A stretch of DNA of 64,000 nt from Ichthyophonus hoferi (GCA_002751075.1 NAOQ01000060.1:150423-214422), one strand, 5' to 3'; positions 37,471-50,898 are shown, numbered from the stretch's first letter. Numbers and translations are program-made. Notes: a model not told the origin generated them from the sequence alone.

Positions 37471-40400
37471 ATGGCACAGTTAGAACAGTTAACTCCCTTT
37501 CAGCGTTATTTTTTGGCCTGTGAATTTCTTGGAACAGCGTTTAGGTGTGTGTAATTTATCTCTTACACATAGCTAAATACAATTACAGACAACAGACATT
37601 AGAAAACAGAAAACAGTCATATTATACTCATATATCATCGTTTTTCTATTGTTTACATGCATTTTCTTATTAACTGACGTAAATAATACTGCCTGATGTC
37701 CTGCTCAACGAAGCCTTTGTTTAGTATTCATTCTGAAAGACTTAATTGACTTCTGCACCGAACAGAATACGAATTATTGTTGTGTGCTCATACAACATTC
37801 ATATATGAAGTGACTCAGGAAGTCATTTATTATATACTAAATAAAAATAATAAAAGCAATAATTTGTCTTGCTCGGTTACTGTACACATTCATTTCATCT
37901 TATATGCCTTATGAGTAATATTATTTATATATACAATATAGTTTATATTAAATATTTTAATATTCAGGGGAGCAGCCCGATTGGGAGGTGAACAACCTAG
38001 TGATGAGTCGGACAAGCTTGGCTTTCAGAATTTGTTGGAGGTAGGACCCTAGATATAAGTATAGACATATGATATAATATATAATATACTATGTTTTAAG
38101 TGCTATAGTAAAACATTACAGTATATATATATTGACCCAGGTTTAGGTTTAGAAGTTGGAATCAAGATAGAGACAGCAATGTATTGTTTAAGAAATGGGG
38201 ATATAGCACGTTATGCTGTAGTTGTTGTGCTTAAAGTTTATAAAAAACTTGATACTGACCTTAGTATGAATCTAAAGTATTTTAATAGTAAAACAGGTAT
38301 AAAAATTAATAACAAAATTATAAATACTCCATTATTAATTGAGCCTATTTTTTGTAGTATATAATTTATTGCTAGGATGAGCATGGTAGCCTTTCTTTTA
38401 TATAGATTATACCTACCAATTATTTACATATATGTATTTATATGACCATCCATAACCTATTATCATTCGATATTATGTACCTGTAGACCCTTGGTTACTA
38501 TTTATTCAATAAGGTTATTTTTATAACTGTATAACCACGCCTGATTATATATACAATTAAATATATGTAAACATTGACATATACACAAACTTATGTACAC
38601 AGAAAACCTTGGAGCCCTTCAATCAACACAAGCCTATAAAGACTATATTGTCTAGTAGAACTGATTCTGGAGTGCATAGTCTGTGCAATACATTTCACTT
38701 CGATCTACCTTTACGAAAGGATGGGACGGTAAGGAAATAGTGAGGGGAAAGGGTAAGGTACAGTAGGGTCGGAGAAAATAGGGTAGAGGGATAGAGTGGG
38801 ATAGAGCAGGATAGAGTAAGATGGGGCATGATAGGGCATGATGGGATAAGGTATAATAGGGTAACGTAGAATATGATAACATAGGATAGGGTAGGGTAGG
38901 GTAAAGTAGCGTAGAATATGATAGAATATAATATAATAGTATGGTGTAGATTAGTGTAGAGTACGAAACTGTATAGTATAAAATTGTAGGATAGAATAGT
39001 GGATCATAAAATAGTATATGCTATCATTAATTGTGACGTCACTACTACACCCACCTTTACACCAACATACAATGACAAATTAATAATTATTAAACATAGA
39101 TTAGGACGAAAGATAAATATAAATATAGACCGTACGGGTTAGGAATAGTGCCTTGAACTAGAACAAATTAATAGTAAATTATAATTACAAACCTAATATA
39201 TATTGATAGGTGTGAATGTTGAGTCATTTCTCTCATATCATGATGTTCTCTCTAGTTCTTTTCAGGTGAGCTCCTATTAACTGCCATTAACCGCATGTTT
39301 GCTAAGGATGGAAAAGCTACAGTGACCTTCCTAACTCCTGTACCTAATTCATTCCATGCCAGGTACGGGTATATTACATTGTATTCATGCTAATAACTAT
39401 GCTGCATTGACTTGTAGGAAATGTTGTATGGTTTATAGTAATGTATGTTATTTTAGTTTAGTCATATATTATTGCTAGTATTATTGTTATTACCATTATT
39501 ACTATTATTGTTATTGTTATTGTTATTGTTATTGTTATTGTTATTATTATTATTATTATTATCATTATTTTAACTATTATTAGTCAGATTATATCCACTT
39601 GATAATTTACTATACATTATACACTACACTATATACTATACACTATGCACTATGCACTATATACTATATATTACATACTATACACTATATACTATATACT
39701 ATACACTATGCACTATATGCTATATCCTGTACGTTATAAATTATACACAGACACTATATACTACACTATACACTAATTAATTAATTGCAACATCACGCTT
39801 TACCAGGTATATGGCTACAGGCCGTACTTATCTCTACCGAATTCTGATTGGATCAGATAGGCTTAGCCCATTCCATCGTGATCGGGCATGGATTGTTAAA
39901 GATCCATTGGATATAGATGCGATGAATGTGAGCTATTTACCATACTCGGTGTTTATAGTATTACCATTTATAGTAATGTGTACTAGTATGTTAATGCGAT
40001 CTTACAGTCTCCTTTCATTGCAACACGTCATTAAAATATGTATGTCTTTTTTATTATTCATGCTCTTGGGTATAGGCCTATATGTGTATATACGTGCATA
40101 TAGACATGATAGTATATGTTTATGTTTTATGTTTATTAGTCGTTTGGGCTATGCATATTTAGATACATACTTTGTATTTAATAGTGTAGTGCCATATATA
40201 TATCTGTGTGTGTGTGTGTGTCTATATGTCGATTTATATGTGTTATATGGTATATTTAGCATAATTGTATAACAAATATATTTATTATTTATTGTCTTAG
40301 GCACTACCTTTCAAACCTCACAACTGTCTATAATAATGCCAAACACCTTTCAATATGCATACTCGTATACATAAACATATACATATTCACATTTCCACAT

Positions 40401-43400
40401 ACAAATACATACATACATACATACATGTACTCTCTCACACAGGCGGCCTCTCAGCTCCTTGTAGGAACCCATAACTTTACTAACTTTAGAAGTATCCATT
40501 GTTCGGTACGATATCTTTTCTGTACATGCATGATATATATAATAGATAATTAACTCTATACCTTATATCGTTTATTTAACAGCATTACCTTTGTATACTA
40601 TATACTATATATATATATTCTAATATAATATTTAATTTCAATATTTACTCTATACAGTATGACTGTTAATCATAATGGGTTTTAATTTCACCAATAGAAC
40701 TATGATATTATTGATTAAAATAACACTACTGTTTTTGGCCAACAGACCTTTACTCATGTAAAATCCGTGTCTATGATATGTCAATCTAACCACTTCAACA
40801 TATATATCAATGTTAATATGATAGTATGTATGTATAGGTATGTGTATAATCGTATGTATAAAATATTGTATATGTATTTGAAAATATAGATTTATTTGAT
40901 ACTGATTTGTTTTATATATTTAGCTATTGTGATGGACCAATAACAGCTATGACATGGCAGGCACGTTCACCAATAAAAGAAATTTATTCCATCACTATAC
41001 AAAAGGCTAAAGAATCTATGGCCTATAGCCAGTCAAGGTATATGATTGGTTACTTGTGTATAAATATATCTATATATAGTATCTTATTCGTAGTGTTCAA
41101 GGTATAAATAAATGTATTCTATGTATGTATGTGGTTGTATACGTACATTATTGTTATTGTTATTATTGTTATTAGTATTATTATTATTAATACTACTAGA
41201 TTATCTTATATTATATTATTTTTGTATTATAATATATTTTATATTGTACTTTACTATATTTTGTTGTATTATACAGTATTATATTGTTGTATTATGTATA
41301 GTGTATAGAGCGAGCCAATGGGCTACGACCAGAATATTCTTATTACATTTGCTTTCTACCTATTATCACTAATACATTTCATATAAAATAATTTAGATTA
41401 TATGCCCACACTATTATATCTATATCATCTATTACCATTACTTGGTATACAATTATTGGCATATTTATAACAGAAAACGAACATAACTGTAACGCACCAC
41501 TTGTGTATTAGCCAATGAACATGTGACAATAAACTTTAAGTTGTTTATTGATTAATAATCCAATACACATACATAGTGGTAATAAGTAATAGTAATGGTA
41601 GTGGGTGTGGGACCTTGTTGCAGTGGTGGTGAGTTTCTATATATAGAGGTGTACGGCAAAGGATTCCTTTATAGACAAGTGAGTATATGTATGTATGTAT
41701 GTATATATATGTGTGTATATCTTAGAATTTATTGTAATGTGTAATGTAATTGGGCCATGTATCTATAATAGTGGTAATCTATAGGTACTAAACAAAGAAC
41801 AATAAATCAAATTAAAATTACAATCAATAATGTTTGGGTTAAGTAAGAAACAACTTAGATCAATGAGAGAGAATTTATGGGATATATTGACTAGAATAAA
41901 CAAAAAAATGACTGGTCGTGCATTATATTGTAAGGTATCACTCTATTTTAATAATAATTTTTAATTGGTTATCGATACGTTTAATTTTAACCCGATTATG
42001 TTACAATCTTGATTCTGGTACATTGATAGTAAGATGTGATACCAGACTAGTGAAGATAGAGATATGATTATATGATATTATGTATGTGCGTATGTATTTA
42101 TGTAAGTGAATGTGTCTATGTCGATATATATATGGTTTTACTGTATGACAACCATCATGACAAGTGGATTATTTCTTTCAGTCACATTGAACCATGTATT
42201 ATAAAGATGGGTGTTTGTAGTGAATCAAGTAATATCCAAAGTTATGTGTAGTGGGCAATACGCATTATTAAGCCAATAGGAGGGTCCCATGAAAATAATT
42301 TTAATAATATATTATACCAGAATAGTCATAGGTTGCGTGACATAGTCCATTTGGGCTAGGTTATTCATGCATAGATACTGTATGAAATATTATACCAAAT
42401 TACTATTCAATCTTTAACTAAAAGTGAAAGCCTTCATATATATAACATGATAGAATTACGTTCTTATGAATTCTTAAGTATAACTGAGGTAGATGAGGGA
42501 ATATGAAGATGTGAAATTATATTATGTGATGATCTTTAATAGACATATATATGGGTGTATATGTATTAGTAACTAAACAATGAAGTTAGTGAAATTAACA
42601 GTTGAATGAGTTTAAAATTAGTATGGAATGTTATCGTATGTCTACGCTTTTGTCATTGATTTAATTTTTATGATCTATTTTGTTGGTTGTTTTTTATGTA
42701 TATATTTACGTAACCTGGGAATCCATTTTAAAAACTATCCCGGTAATATCTTTATAAAAGTTATTTGATTGGTTAAAGCTTAAGATATTACAATGAAGGT
42801 ACTGTTAATTATATTATTATTTATTCATATTCGATATATATATATCGTACTATAGAATCCATCTTGTGACAGCACACACTTAAGTTACTTTAATTAATTA
42901 ATTAACGATTTTCCTCTTATTAACTCTACTCGTAGGTTAGACATTTTGTGGGGGCTTTAATCGCAGTGGGCCTTGGGAAGTTAACTGTGAAAGGTGAGTT
43001 CAGCCAATTAGCTATTTATGCTAATGTGTAAAATGTATTTAAAATCAACTTTAAGGTATAATTAGATCCTAATTATGATGAAATCCTTCATTTCTGTTTG
43101 GACGTGTATGGTTTTGAAACGTGATGTTTGGATGTCATAGTATATATTAATTGTTTCAATTTATGTACTCAATAATATATATGGGGAGATATACCGCGCA
43201 TGTATATACACAAACATAAATAAGCACATGTACATATGACTTCATACCTATATATATATATGATACTAGTAGTATCAGGTATGGTTTGTATTGAATACAC
43301 TACCCTGTCTCCGTACATTGTAGCGGTAATAATTAGTAGGTTTATCATTCATATATATATATATATATATTTAGTACTAATAATATTCCAATCTATGGCT

Positions 43401-44137
43401 TTCCTTTGTTTATACAGATATAGAAACAATGCTAGATCCGGATCAGAAGAAATTGCGGTATATTGTAGCTCCAGCCCAAGGGCTATATCTAGTGGTAGGA
43501 TAGGGTGGGGGGTTGGCGTACTGGGCCTATGTTATATATATATGCTTATGTATATGTATATATATTCGTTTAATAATCACAGTTCATATAAGCATTTAAT
43601 GCCTAACTAATTAATATATGATCATCATTAACTAATAATTTGCATATAAATATAATCAATGCATGCATTTACCTCCCTCGGGGATACACTCATTCTGAAT
43701 TTTGTTATATATAAGCATAATTATCAATCTATGTATATTTGTTGTTTTTTCTATTATTATTACCGTTTTCATTTTATAAGTCTTTTATTTTAGCTGCATC
43801 CTTCCCCATTTATTGGTTGAATAAATAATTCCTCAAGTCATATATCTGTTATTCTTTTGCTATATATATATGCAATTATATGTGCTTATATTTATTAAAC
43901 AAATTAATATTTTACTTAGTAATTTTCGTTGAAAGCCATTGGTGTATTCTCGTATTATCGCATATAGTATCATCTTATATTCGGTAACACGACCAGAATG
44001 TTCTAATTGATTTTATTTTCTTTTAGGGTGTCCACTACAGCTTTGGGAGAAATGCTGCACAATACCAGGCCCACCTGGAGAAATATGGGGCGATATATAA
44101 AGATGAAATAAAAAAGAGCGATTATGGTAGTACCTAG
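37471..44137 (+). CDS. PUSL1: tRNA pseudouridine synthase-like 1 (TruA family)
   Basis: TruA-family enzymes isomerise uridine to pseudouridine in tRNA; vertebrate PUSL1 is reported to be mitochondrial. Exons: 37471-37544, 37968-38040, 38603-38728, 39256-39362, 39807-39927, 40443-40505, 40961-41037, 41624-41678, 42936-42993, 43418-43494, 44027-44137, giving 313 aa (human PUSL1 303). The catalytic loop is SSRTDSGVHSL, with the nucleophile Asp70. Later family blocks are NSFHARYMATGRTYLYRI, GTHNFTNFRS (the histidine-bearing GTHDF block), FLYRQVRHFVGALIAVGLGK and IVAPAQGLYL. SRTDSGVHSLCNTFHFDL resembles PUSL1 rather than PUS1 or PUS3. I see no clear mitochondrial targeting peptide after the chosen ATG (MAQLEQLTPFQRYFL). 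The alternative acceptor at 40924 is rejected because it brings an immediate stop; 40961 restores frame and homology. Confidence 0.92.
38730..38960 (+). repeat. G-rich degenerate GATAGGG/TAGGG array in PUSL1 intron
   Basis: Short words GGATAGAGT, GATAGGG and TAGGGTAGGG recur on the plus strand, strikingly purine-rich compared with the surroundings. Three TAGGG words are adjacent near 38887-38901. It starts at the donor 38729. Confidence 0.75.
39476..39565. repeat. (TTATTG)n / (TTA)n microsatellite
   Basis: Hexamer and trimer repeats in the PUSL1 intron 39363-39806. Confidence 0.9.
39605..39770. repeat. (CTATA)-type repeat
   Basis: TATACTATACACTAT words of the same family as the large array at 12575-13130, ending about 35 bases before the exon at 39807. 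Confidence 0.8.
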
Positions 44138-44454
44138 TTGGGTATACTATATTCTATTAATCAATCAATTGATTGTGGTCTATCCATTGTAGTGTGTGTG
44201 TGATTGCCCGGATATCACGTCGATTGTTAGTATTGGATCAAAGTAATAATGCAACCAATGGGTTAATTTTAAACACTAATATCCAATGTTTTTTCTTCAA
44301 ATTATCGATGATTTGCAACATGATGTAAGTTTCCAATGGTGCTTTATCTATTAAAGACCAGGGCATGTGGTATGATACTAGTAGTAAAAATCTTACTTGC
44401 GAAACTGTGATTAGAATCAATGATAAATTGCTTCTGAAAATCCTATAGATAATG

Positions 44455-44885
44455 AAATTCTAGTCGTTATTTCAGCGATCTTTATGCAGACTCAAGCAAT
44501 CCGAGTTAATATGGTAGCGTACTTTAGCTACATTTCTGCCAAAACTGCAACTTTTTCCGACCAACGCTGATCCATGTCTTTTTGTTTCCCATAAAACTTC
44601 GCATTTCTTGGCAAGTTGCGTGTACATGGATGACATGCTCATCGGTTCAGACAACAAAAACGCAACACTGTATCTGATAGGCAAGAGTAAGAAACGGTTT
44701 GACACCAAGAAAACAAGTTTTCCGGCAAAATACTTGATATCAAATTTGAAAGGACAGTGAGGGTTCCATACACTTATCTCAGGAAATATACATCAAGGAG
44801 ATGAGATTGTTCACTCTGGAGGAGCTAAGCGTACTATGTCTTCTATCCTTTCCAATCATGTATTCAACCATTGGACGTGGCTGCG
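44455..44885 (+). mobile_element. copia-type (Ty1/copia) reverse transcriptase fossil, plus strand
   Basis: The plus strand shows the copia RT signature: a LKQS block, a NADPCLFV block and the YMDDMLIG catalytic box, with family spacing. It is a broken fragment with several breaks. No LTRs were found. Its 3' part pairs with the minus-strand fossil that follows. Confidence 0.8.
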
Positions 44886-44899
44886 TATCCTTCTCTAAG

Positions 44900-45365
44900 C
44901 CGGACACATAGTTGGGAAGAATATGAGACATAGTACGCTTAGTTAGATTCCAGGGTGAACGATCTCATCTCCTTGATGTATCCCTCCTGAGATAAGTGTA
45001 TAAAACCCTCACTGTCTTTCCGAATTTGATATCCTTAGTACTTTGCCGGAAAATCTACTTCCTTGGTGTCAAACTGTTCCTTCATGTAGTCTATCAGACA
45101 TTGTTGTGTCTTTGCTTTCTGAAACGATGAGCATGTCATCCACATATACACAAATTGAAAGAAAATGTGCGGTTTTATTTAAAACAAAAAGGCATGAAAC
45201 AACGTTGGTCTGAAAAAGTTACTGTTCCGCCAGAAATACAGCTAAAGTACGCTGCCAGACTAACGCGGATTGTTTGAATTTGTATAAAGGTCGCTGAAGT
45301 TTCCATACCCTTTGAAGAAAGTCTAAGTTCTCAAAACCTTCTGGCTGATGCATTTACATGTAAGA
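44900..45365 (-). mobile_element. copia-type reverse transcriptase fossil, minus strand
   Basis: The minus strand carries the same RT region, with a YVDDMLIV box at about 45122-45145 and the same downstream sequence as the plus-strand copy. It is broken, with several breaks. The two copies converge and form an inverted repeat, and have diverged enough to be old or to come from different family members. Confidence 0.8.
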
Positions 45366-46069
45366 TATAATTATGTTGTGATGGAGTAGCAGTGCATGGG
45401 AAAGCAATCAATATATACAATATGATGAGTCTAAATATTGTAGATGATATACATGACGTCACTTACATCAACTAAGTATATAAGAAAATATATCATGTAT
45501 AAATACAAAATATGTAAATTATATAGCTATTGACTCTTCTGAACAAAGAGCATAGTACTACGTAATTATGATTAATGAGTAAAGTGAAAGGTAAAATATT
45601 TTAACACTAATGATAAATATTGGTATGATTTTAATCTACTCCTTAACATTCTTTGTAAATAATCATCGTATTCTTTAAAACAAAATTGTTTTAATAGATT
45701 ATATAGCAGCTGATATCTTAGCCGTTATGTATATGCAAAATATTGAACAAGGAAGCAACATTTTTATCTCTTATGATACCTAAATCTGTTTCTCTTTTTC
45801 TAAAGAGAAAATATTCAAGTTTAGATCACAAATTAATATTTTTTATTGACGAGGGTTTTATATTAGATGTGAATAATTTCAATAATATGATACGGTCTGT
45901 TGTTTACACAAAATGTAAATTTTTCTGTGTACCTCGGCCAAAACAGTATCAAATTTATAACGTTAGAACTGCTGTTTATAGGCATATAGCCAAGCGGATA
46001 AAGTATAAAGTTAATGCAGTTTAATATGACCTATATGATTTGTGGATATCCTTTAGATGCTGCGTTTTT

Positions 46070-46470
46070 AGAAGCTCAATGAACTATGCCAGTGTTCCAC
46101 ACTACTTCTGAGACTTTGCCCTTAAGACAGCCATCTTCACTCACACCTTGTCCCCTATAAAGGCAGTTTCCAGTAATGAGGTCCCCTTCACTATCTGGAA
46201 CAAGGGGAGGCCACTAGTAGAACTTCTTCACGCTTTCGGCTGTAAGGTCATTAATTGCTTCGATGATATCAAGATAAAGGAAGAACTATAACCTTGGGGA
46301 AGGCTGGAGCTCATCCTTGGTTATATCTTGACCAGCCGGGTTGGATTATTCTGGACTGGGAAACCAGAACAGTCTCCGTCTGTCATAACATCTTTTTTCA
46401 TGAAAACAGTTTCCTTTTCCAAGGATAAAACATTTCGGAATTGAAAATTTTATTTGTAATTGATAACATA
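46070..46470 (+). mobile_element. copia-type integrase fossil
   Basis: The plus strand encodes a stretch typical of the copia integrase C-terminal half (VPFTIWNKGRP followed by HAFGCKV). It lies downstream of the plus-strand RT fossil, the reverse of the usual integrase-then-RT order, so it is a rearranged piece or a separate insertion. Broken; no LTRs recognised. Confidence 0.6.
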
Positions 46471-48378
46471 ATCAATGATAACTTGATGGCATCTTCAGAA
46501 GAAGCAATAAATTCAGAGAGAAGGCTAATTGTTTTCTACATTAAATAATATACAGGACTTTACAGACACTCCTTCCAGGCCTGAAAGAAAGAGTAAGTTA
46601 GGAAGTAGTCCGGAAGCCTTCCACCAACACCAATGCATAGCGATTGCCCCACTAACTATTTGCAGTAGAACAAGATATAAGGAGCACAGTTGTTCTCATC
46701 CCTACACTTCTACCAGTCCGATAGCAGCTTTCAAAAATTATTGAGAACTCCCTGGAATCCATGATCCCAATGGAATGACACATGCAATGCACTCACACAA
46801 CAAGTTAAAAAGGGTCAGAGCAGTGGAGCAGGAATTAAGTACCATCACCACTCACCACACTTGGAACATAGTATCTCAGCCAAAAACAAATTATAAACAG
46901 TCACTAAGTGTTTCACTACAGGCATGACAACCAATGGCAAGATACTTCAACCTAAACTTATTTTTATTAATTTCAACTAGTAATTAGGATCCAGACTAAA
47001 CTTGTATATATTGGCTATATATTTCCTGCACCTGGGTCAAAACCAAGTTGATCACGTGTTATGCAGTTGAGCTTAACATTTTACACAATAGTAATCCAGC
47101 GCGATTATTCTGGAGCATATTATTATGATACGTTCCCAATAATACAAAACGATCTACTTATTATAGAACGGTATTTACAACTCTCTGGAGGCAAATTTCC
47201 TAGATCCCCGTAGAGTTTACACAGGTAAATATACACTACAATACTACGTAGACCATCTGACCTCTGAACTACTGCACCTTAATGTCTGGGTGTTACCAAT
47301 TTCAAAACTAAACTATTGCTTGATTGCAAATTCTGCAGGTTTATTATTTCTTTGGCGACGTTTTTTTCTACGCAACAAACAAACCCTACTTCACGTTTTG
47401 GAGCCTCTCAAGTTATTTTATACAGTCTTTGTATAATATGAAAATATATAGATTTGTGTGGCTGTTTGCAAAAATGATAAATTGATATATTAACTTGACC
47501 TACTACTGTTGTGTTTTATGAGACATGCTCATTGAGGAAGGGCTGGGTACTGAGAAATTAATCATATCTAAAGTGAAATTATCTTGCATTTTTGACTGGT
47601 TTTCTCAACTTGTTCATTTGAGTTCTTAACCACTTTTCCCATAAAACAGAAAGATTACTTTACCATGTTGTTCAGAAATCAGAGAACTGCCTACTAGTAA
47701 TAAGTTGTGACAATATTGATTATACACATCGTAATATAGCACCCTTTATTGATTAGTCTCATTATACAATTACCACAATAGCTCTTGCGTAGCTATGATT
47801 GATTTGTCGATTCATAGTTTGCATGCATTATGAGAGCGTCACTCTTACTCTTGTGAAACTGAGGCCAATTATCCAGAAGAAACTTGGGGTTATGGCGATT
47901 TGTTCACTAACTCATTTCGCATGTAAATACAATTTTCCAAAAAAAGTTTAGCCCAATTTTAATTACGAACAATTACTCAGTACGGCATACATAATTATAA
48001 TATGTATATTTTATTCCAGGTTATACATAGTGTCTCAAATATCGCCTCATAAATATTGTTTTTATAAAAATCTGTTCAATTATGTTTTGTAAAAGATAAT
48101 ATATATATATATATAATATGCATATGCCATATATATATATATATGTAAGTATGCATTTTTAATTCATTGTTACCTGCTATAAGAATCTGCAGTAGTTCCA
48201 GGGACTTGCTCACACGCAGAGTATGTCATACATAATTTTAATGATTTTTATATTTAAAACGTAGTCTTAAGCTACTACAATGACGTTATGTATATACAAT
48301 CTACAATATACTTGGATAAGATTAATCATGTGCAGTAGTGTTTCAAAATATTTGATAAATATATATATCATTCAATTG

Positions 48379-49155
48379 TTAATGAGTTCTTATAAATTTG
48401 TGTGTCTGACTATATACATAACAATAGTCCAGTTTAACGTAACTGGTGGTTTCATATTCTCCCATTTGAAAGTTCTCCTCGGGTACCGTAAAGCAAAGAA
48501 ATCCTGGAACATCTTCGGGCGTAGCGAATTCCCAGTTGTAAACACTGTTACCCACAGTACCAGGCGCCTGCGTAAGTGGATCAAGATCCCAAAGAATATC
48601 TTTGGCTTGTAGGGAAGGAATAGAGAGTGTCAAAGAAAGGGCAGGGCTCTGAATCGTCTGAGTTTTCCTTGGGACCTTGTCAATAAGAAAGCAAAACGGG
48701 GAGTCAGGCGCATTCGGTTCATTGAGATTCTTGAATTCTTTATATGTTGAAAGGGTATAGGGAGCAGCGTAGCTTCCAATACTTGTTACGTCTTCACATT
48801 GGCGACAGTTTTGGTCAAAAGGACCGTTATTTGGATCCTGATCCGGACAGCGGGCAACACACTGGCTGGCAGCCAAAGCCAAAACTAGTAAGATGGAAAG
48901 GAAGGTTAGTATTACTGTTAACACACCTGTTGCAGTTAAACCCGCAATACATAAAATGCGTAATTATCACCATATGATTTAATACAATAATTGAAAATGA
49001 ATGATATTTCTATTTATCATAGCAAGCAATGAGTCAAAAGCCTTTTGGTAAATATACGTAAAAGTATAAATACTGGCAACATCATCCCCAAGTCATACCC
49101 AACATAAGCCACAGTCAAGAAACTCACCAAGTCCAGAAGCCTTAATAAACAGCAT
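48379..49155 (-). CDS. Small secreted protein of unknown family
   Basis: Two exons on the minus strand: 49155-49128 (ATG, 9 codons plus one base, good GTGAGT donor) and 48926-48379, giving 191 aa. The start was chosen because the long open frame has no ATG at its 5' end, and the upstream exon supplies one in phase. Residues about 9-32 are strongly hydrophobic (VLTVILTFLSILLVLALAAS), a signal peptide or membrane anchor, followed by a Cys-rich segment (QCVARCPDQDPN, then QNCRQC). The rest has a few Cys and extended Thr/Ser/Pro-rich sequence, suggesting an extracellular domain. I do not recognise the family. The C-terminal end is uncertain because a possible donor lies after the DYCY codons. A TATA-like box and a CCAAT word lie upstream. 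The nearest neighbours are transposon fossils. Confidence 0.6.
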
Positions 49156-49275
49156 CTTAAATGTAATTATTTGCTTGCACGAAAAACAATTCAGACTAAA
49201 ATACCGCTGTAAGTTATCAAGTTGTTGTCACATTTTAAGTACTAGCTCAAATACCCCAAAGCAAATAGAATTAAA

Positions 49276-49283
49276 TATTTATA
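49276..49283 (-). promoter_or_regulatory. TATA-like box of secreted-protein gene
   Basis: TATAAATA on the minus strand, 121 bases upstream of the ATG at 49155. A CCAAT word lies further upstream at 49360-49364, on the plus strand. In AT-rich DNA this is suggestive only. Confidence 0.4.
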
Positions 49284-50898
49284 GATCATTCCGTTTTGAC
49301 TCTCCGCATAATCCAATTGATTTGGACCGCGAATAGAAATTAAGTGTGAGTTGGATTAGCCAATAATAATCTTTACAATTAGCTCCATATACGATCGCTA
49401 ATTACCTAAAACATTCATCGTATCCGTTCTCTATTTTCATTTACTATGACCCTCCAATGTAGGATTGGGTTGAAGTGTTTTCGGCATTTGCAAATTGTTC
49501 ACCTAATAGAACTACCAGGTTTTGTGACCATGGTAAACTATTTAAATTTTTTCTGCTATTATGTTGAGAATAATAAGTAGACAGAAGCATTCCAGTAACC
49601 TATATACATTTAGAAGGAGAGGGAATACCAAATTCAGAGGTGTGTTAACGTATCCCTTTCCGTACACGGAGTAGAAATATATTAAGACATATTTTTATTA
49701 TTAAACAAGTCGGCTGGTAGGCAAGATGACTGAACATTGAGCTATCTTATCTAAGCCTCAAACGTGCGATCTGAAATGGCTTGCATAGTCGCGGGACCTC
49801 TACTATTATTGGCTGGATCACTTTTGGTAGTGAGCCCAAAACATGCGATCTGAAATGGCTTATAAACATTGGATCTATAGTGAAACCCAATGGCTGAGTC
49901 GCGGACCAATCCGTATACAAATCTTATACCGAGCGAGATGAAAATAGATCGCCAGATCTACGCAAGCAGATATTTCCCGTTTTATGAACTGAGATACTTC
50001 AGGATATATATATGATCTACAACCACCAATACATGCTTAGGATAATACGTTTAGACATTCTTTCTCTTAAACAGACCAATTATATTTACCTACTGTAAAA
50101 ATAGATATAGCAACAGCTATGTATTGGATAGATAATATGGAAAATAGATTTAGCTTTTTACCATCTTTGGCTGAAAAACAATACATGCATACAACTTGTA
50201 TGCCCGTTTCTAATAAAGTAACACGAGTGACGGTGTAGCTATGTAATTAGATACATAAGCAATTTCATTTTTTAGATACACTAATGGTGCCATGCAATAT
50301 ATATATACTTATATATATACTGCATGATGTTGAATGAGAATATATAAACACTTAAAAGAAAAATGAAGCACCCGAGGTTTTATTAAATAGGACAAATAGA
50401 AATTCCAAAAAATAATATGCTTACATGTACATATAAATATTAGTCAACCAATAAGTATTGTCCTATAGTCATAAGGATCACCATATATCAGTTCATTTTA
50501 ATACGTTTGTAAAAAAGAATGACGATTTCACCTATCCGTCAATACTGAAATAGTAGAAGAAACACAATTATGTGCAACTCTAATTAATAAATACTACACG
50601 GGGTTTTTATATAGCATAATAGTATACAGATATGGTCACATTAGCATCTTAGAGTATTAATATACAAATTATTAAATAACTAATCTTATGGCATGGATTT
50701 TAATAAGAATATTTATGTCTTTCAGATGATTGGTTGGGGGGCGCACTAAAGTGTATAAATTAGAAAGGACAAAACACACGTGGACAAAAATTACACTGGG
50801 TAAGCTATACAAATCAAATATTAGAAAAATGAATGGACAAAAGATGTTGTGATAAAAGTAACAGTACATACTATAGTACTATACATATACTATAGTAG
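49284..50898. other. Intergenic region, no gene seen
   Basis: AT-rich DNA between the secreted-protein gene and the 3' end of the cyclase. It holds one imperfect direct repeat (49764-49861) and no supported exon. A possible minus-strand AATAAA for the cyclase lies near 50380. Confidence 0.5.
49762..49865. repeat. Direct repeat, two copies 79 bp apart
   Basis: TGCGATCTGAAATGGCTT occurs at 49765 and 49844, and GTCGCGG also occurs twice downstream. The GC content is higher than the surroundings. Confidence 0.7.

Larger units (their letters stand above)
44138..48378. other. Gene-poor region with transposon fossils
   Basis: Between PUSL1 and the secreted-protein gene no host exon chain was found. 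The main content is copia-type pol fossils (44455-45360 and about 46070-46470). A 93-codon ORF at 45743-46024 (Lys/Phe/Tyr-rich) lies between them and matches nothing I recognise. From 46900 to 48300 I see only AT-rich sequence and TA microsatellites near 48100-48145. Confidence 0.6.

Noticed and set aside
38179-38364. 61-codon ORF inside a PUSL1 intron
   Set aside because: Lys/Asn/Ile-rich as expected of AT-rich noise, with no splice partners or known motif.
38880-38905. Telomere-like TAGGG repeats
   Set aside because: Only three adjacent TAGGG words within a degenerate array in an intron; not a telomere or interstitial telomeric block.
40924-40960. Upstream acceptor for the seventh PUSL1 exon
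   Set aside because: It gives an immediate stop in the required phase; the acceptor at 40961 restores frame and homology.
41830-41934. 35-codon ATG frame in a PUSL1 intron ending at a GT (MFGLSKKQLRSMRENLWDIL)
   Set aside because: It is short, has no partner exon and no homology I recognise; likely chance.
45743-46024. 93-codon ORF between copia fossils
   Set aside because: Basic and aromatic-rich with no recognised motif. It may be degenerate transposon sequence, and I cannot support a gene call.
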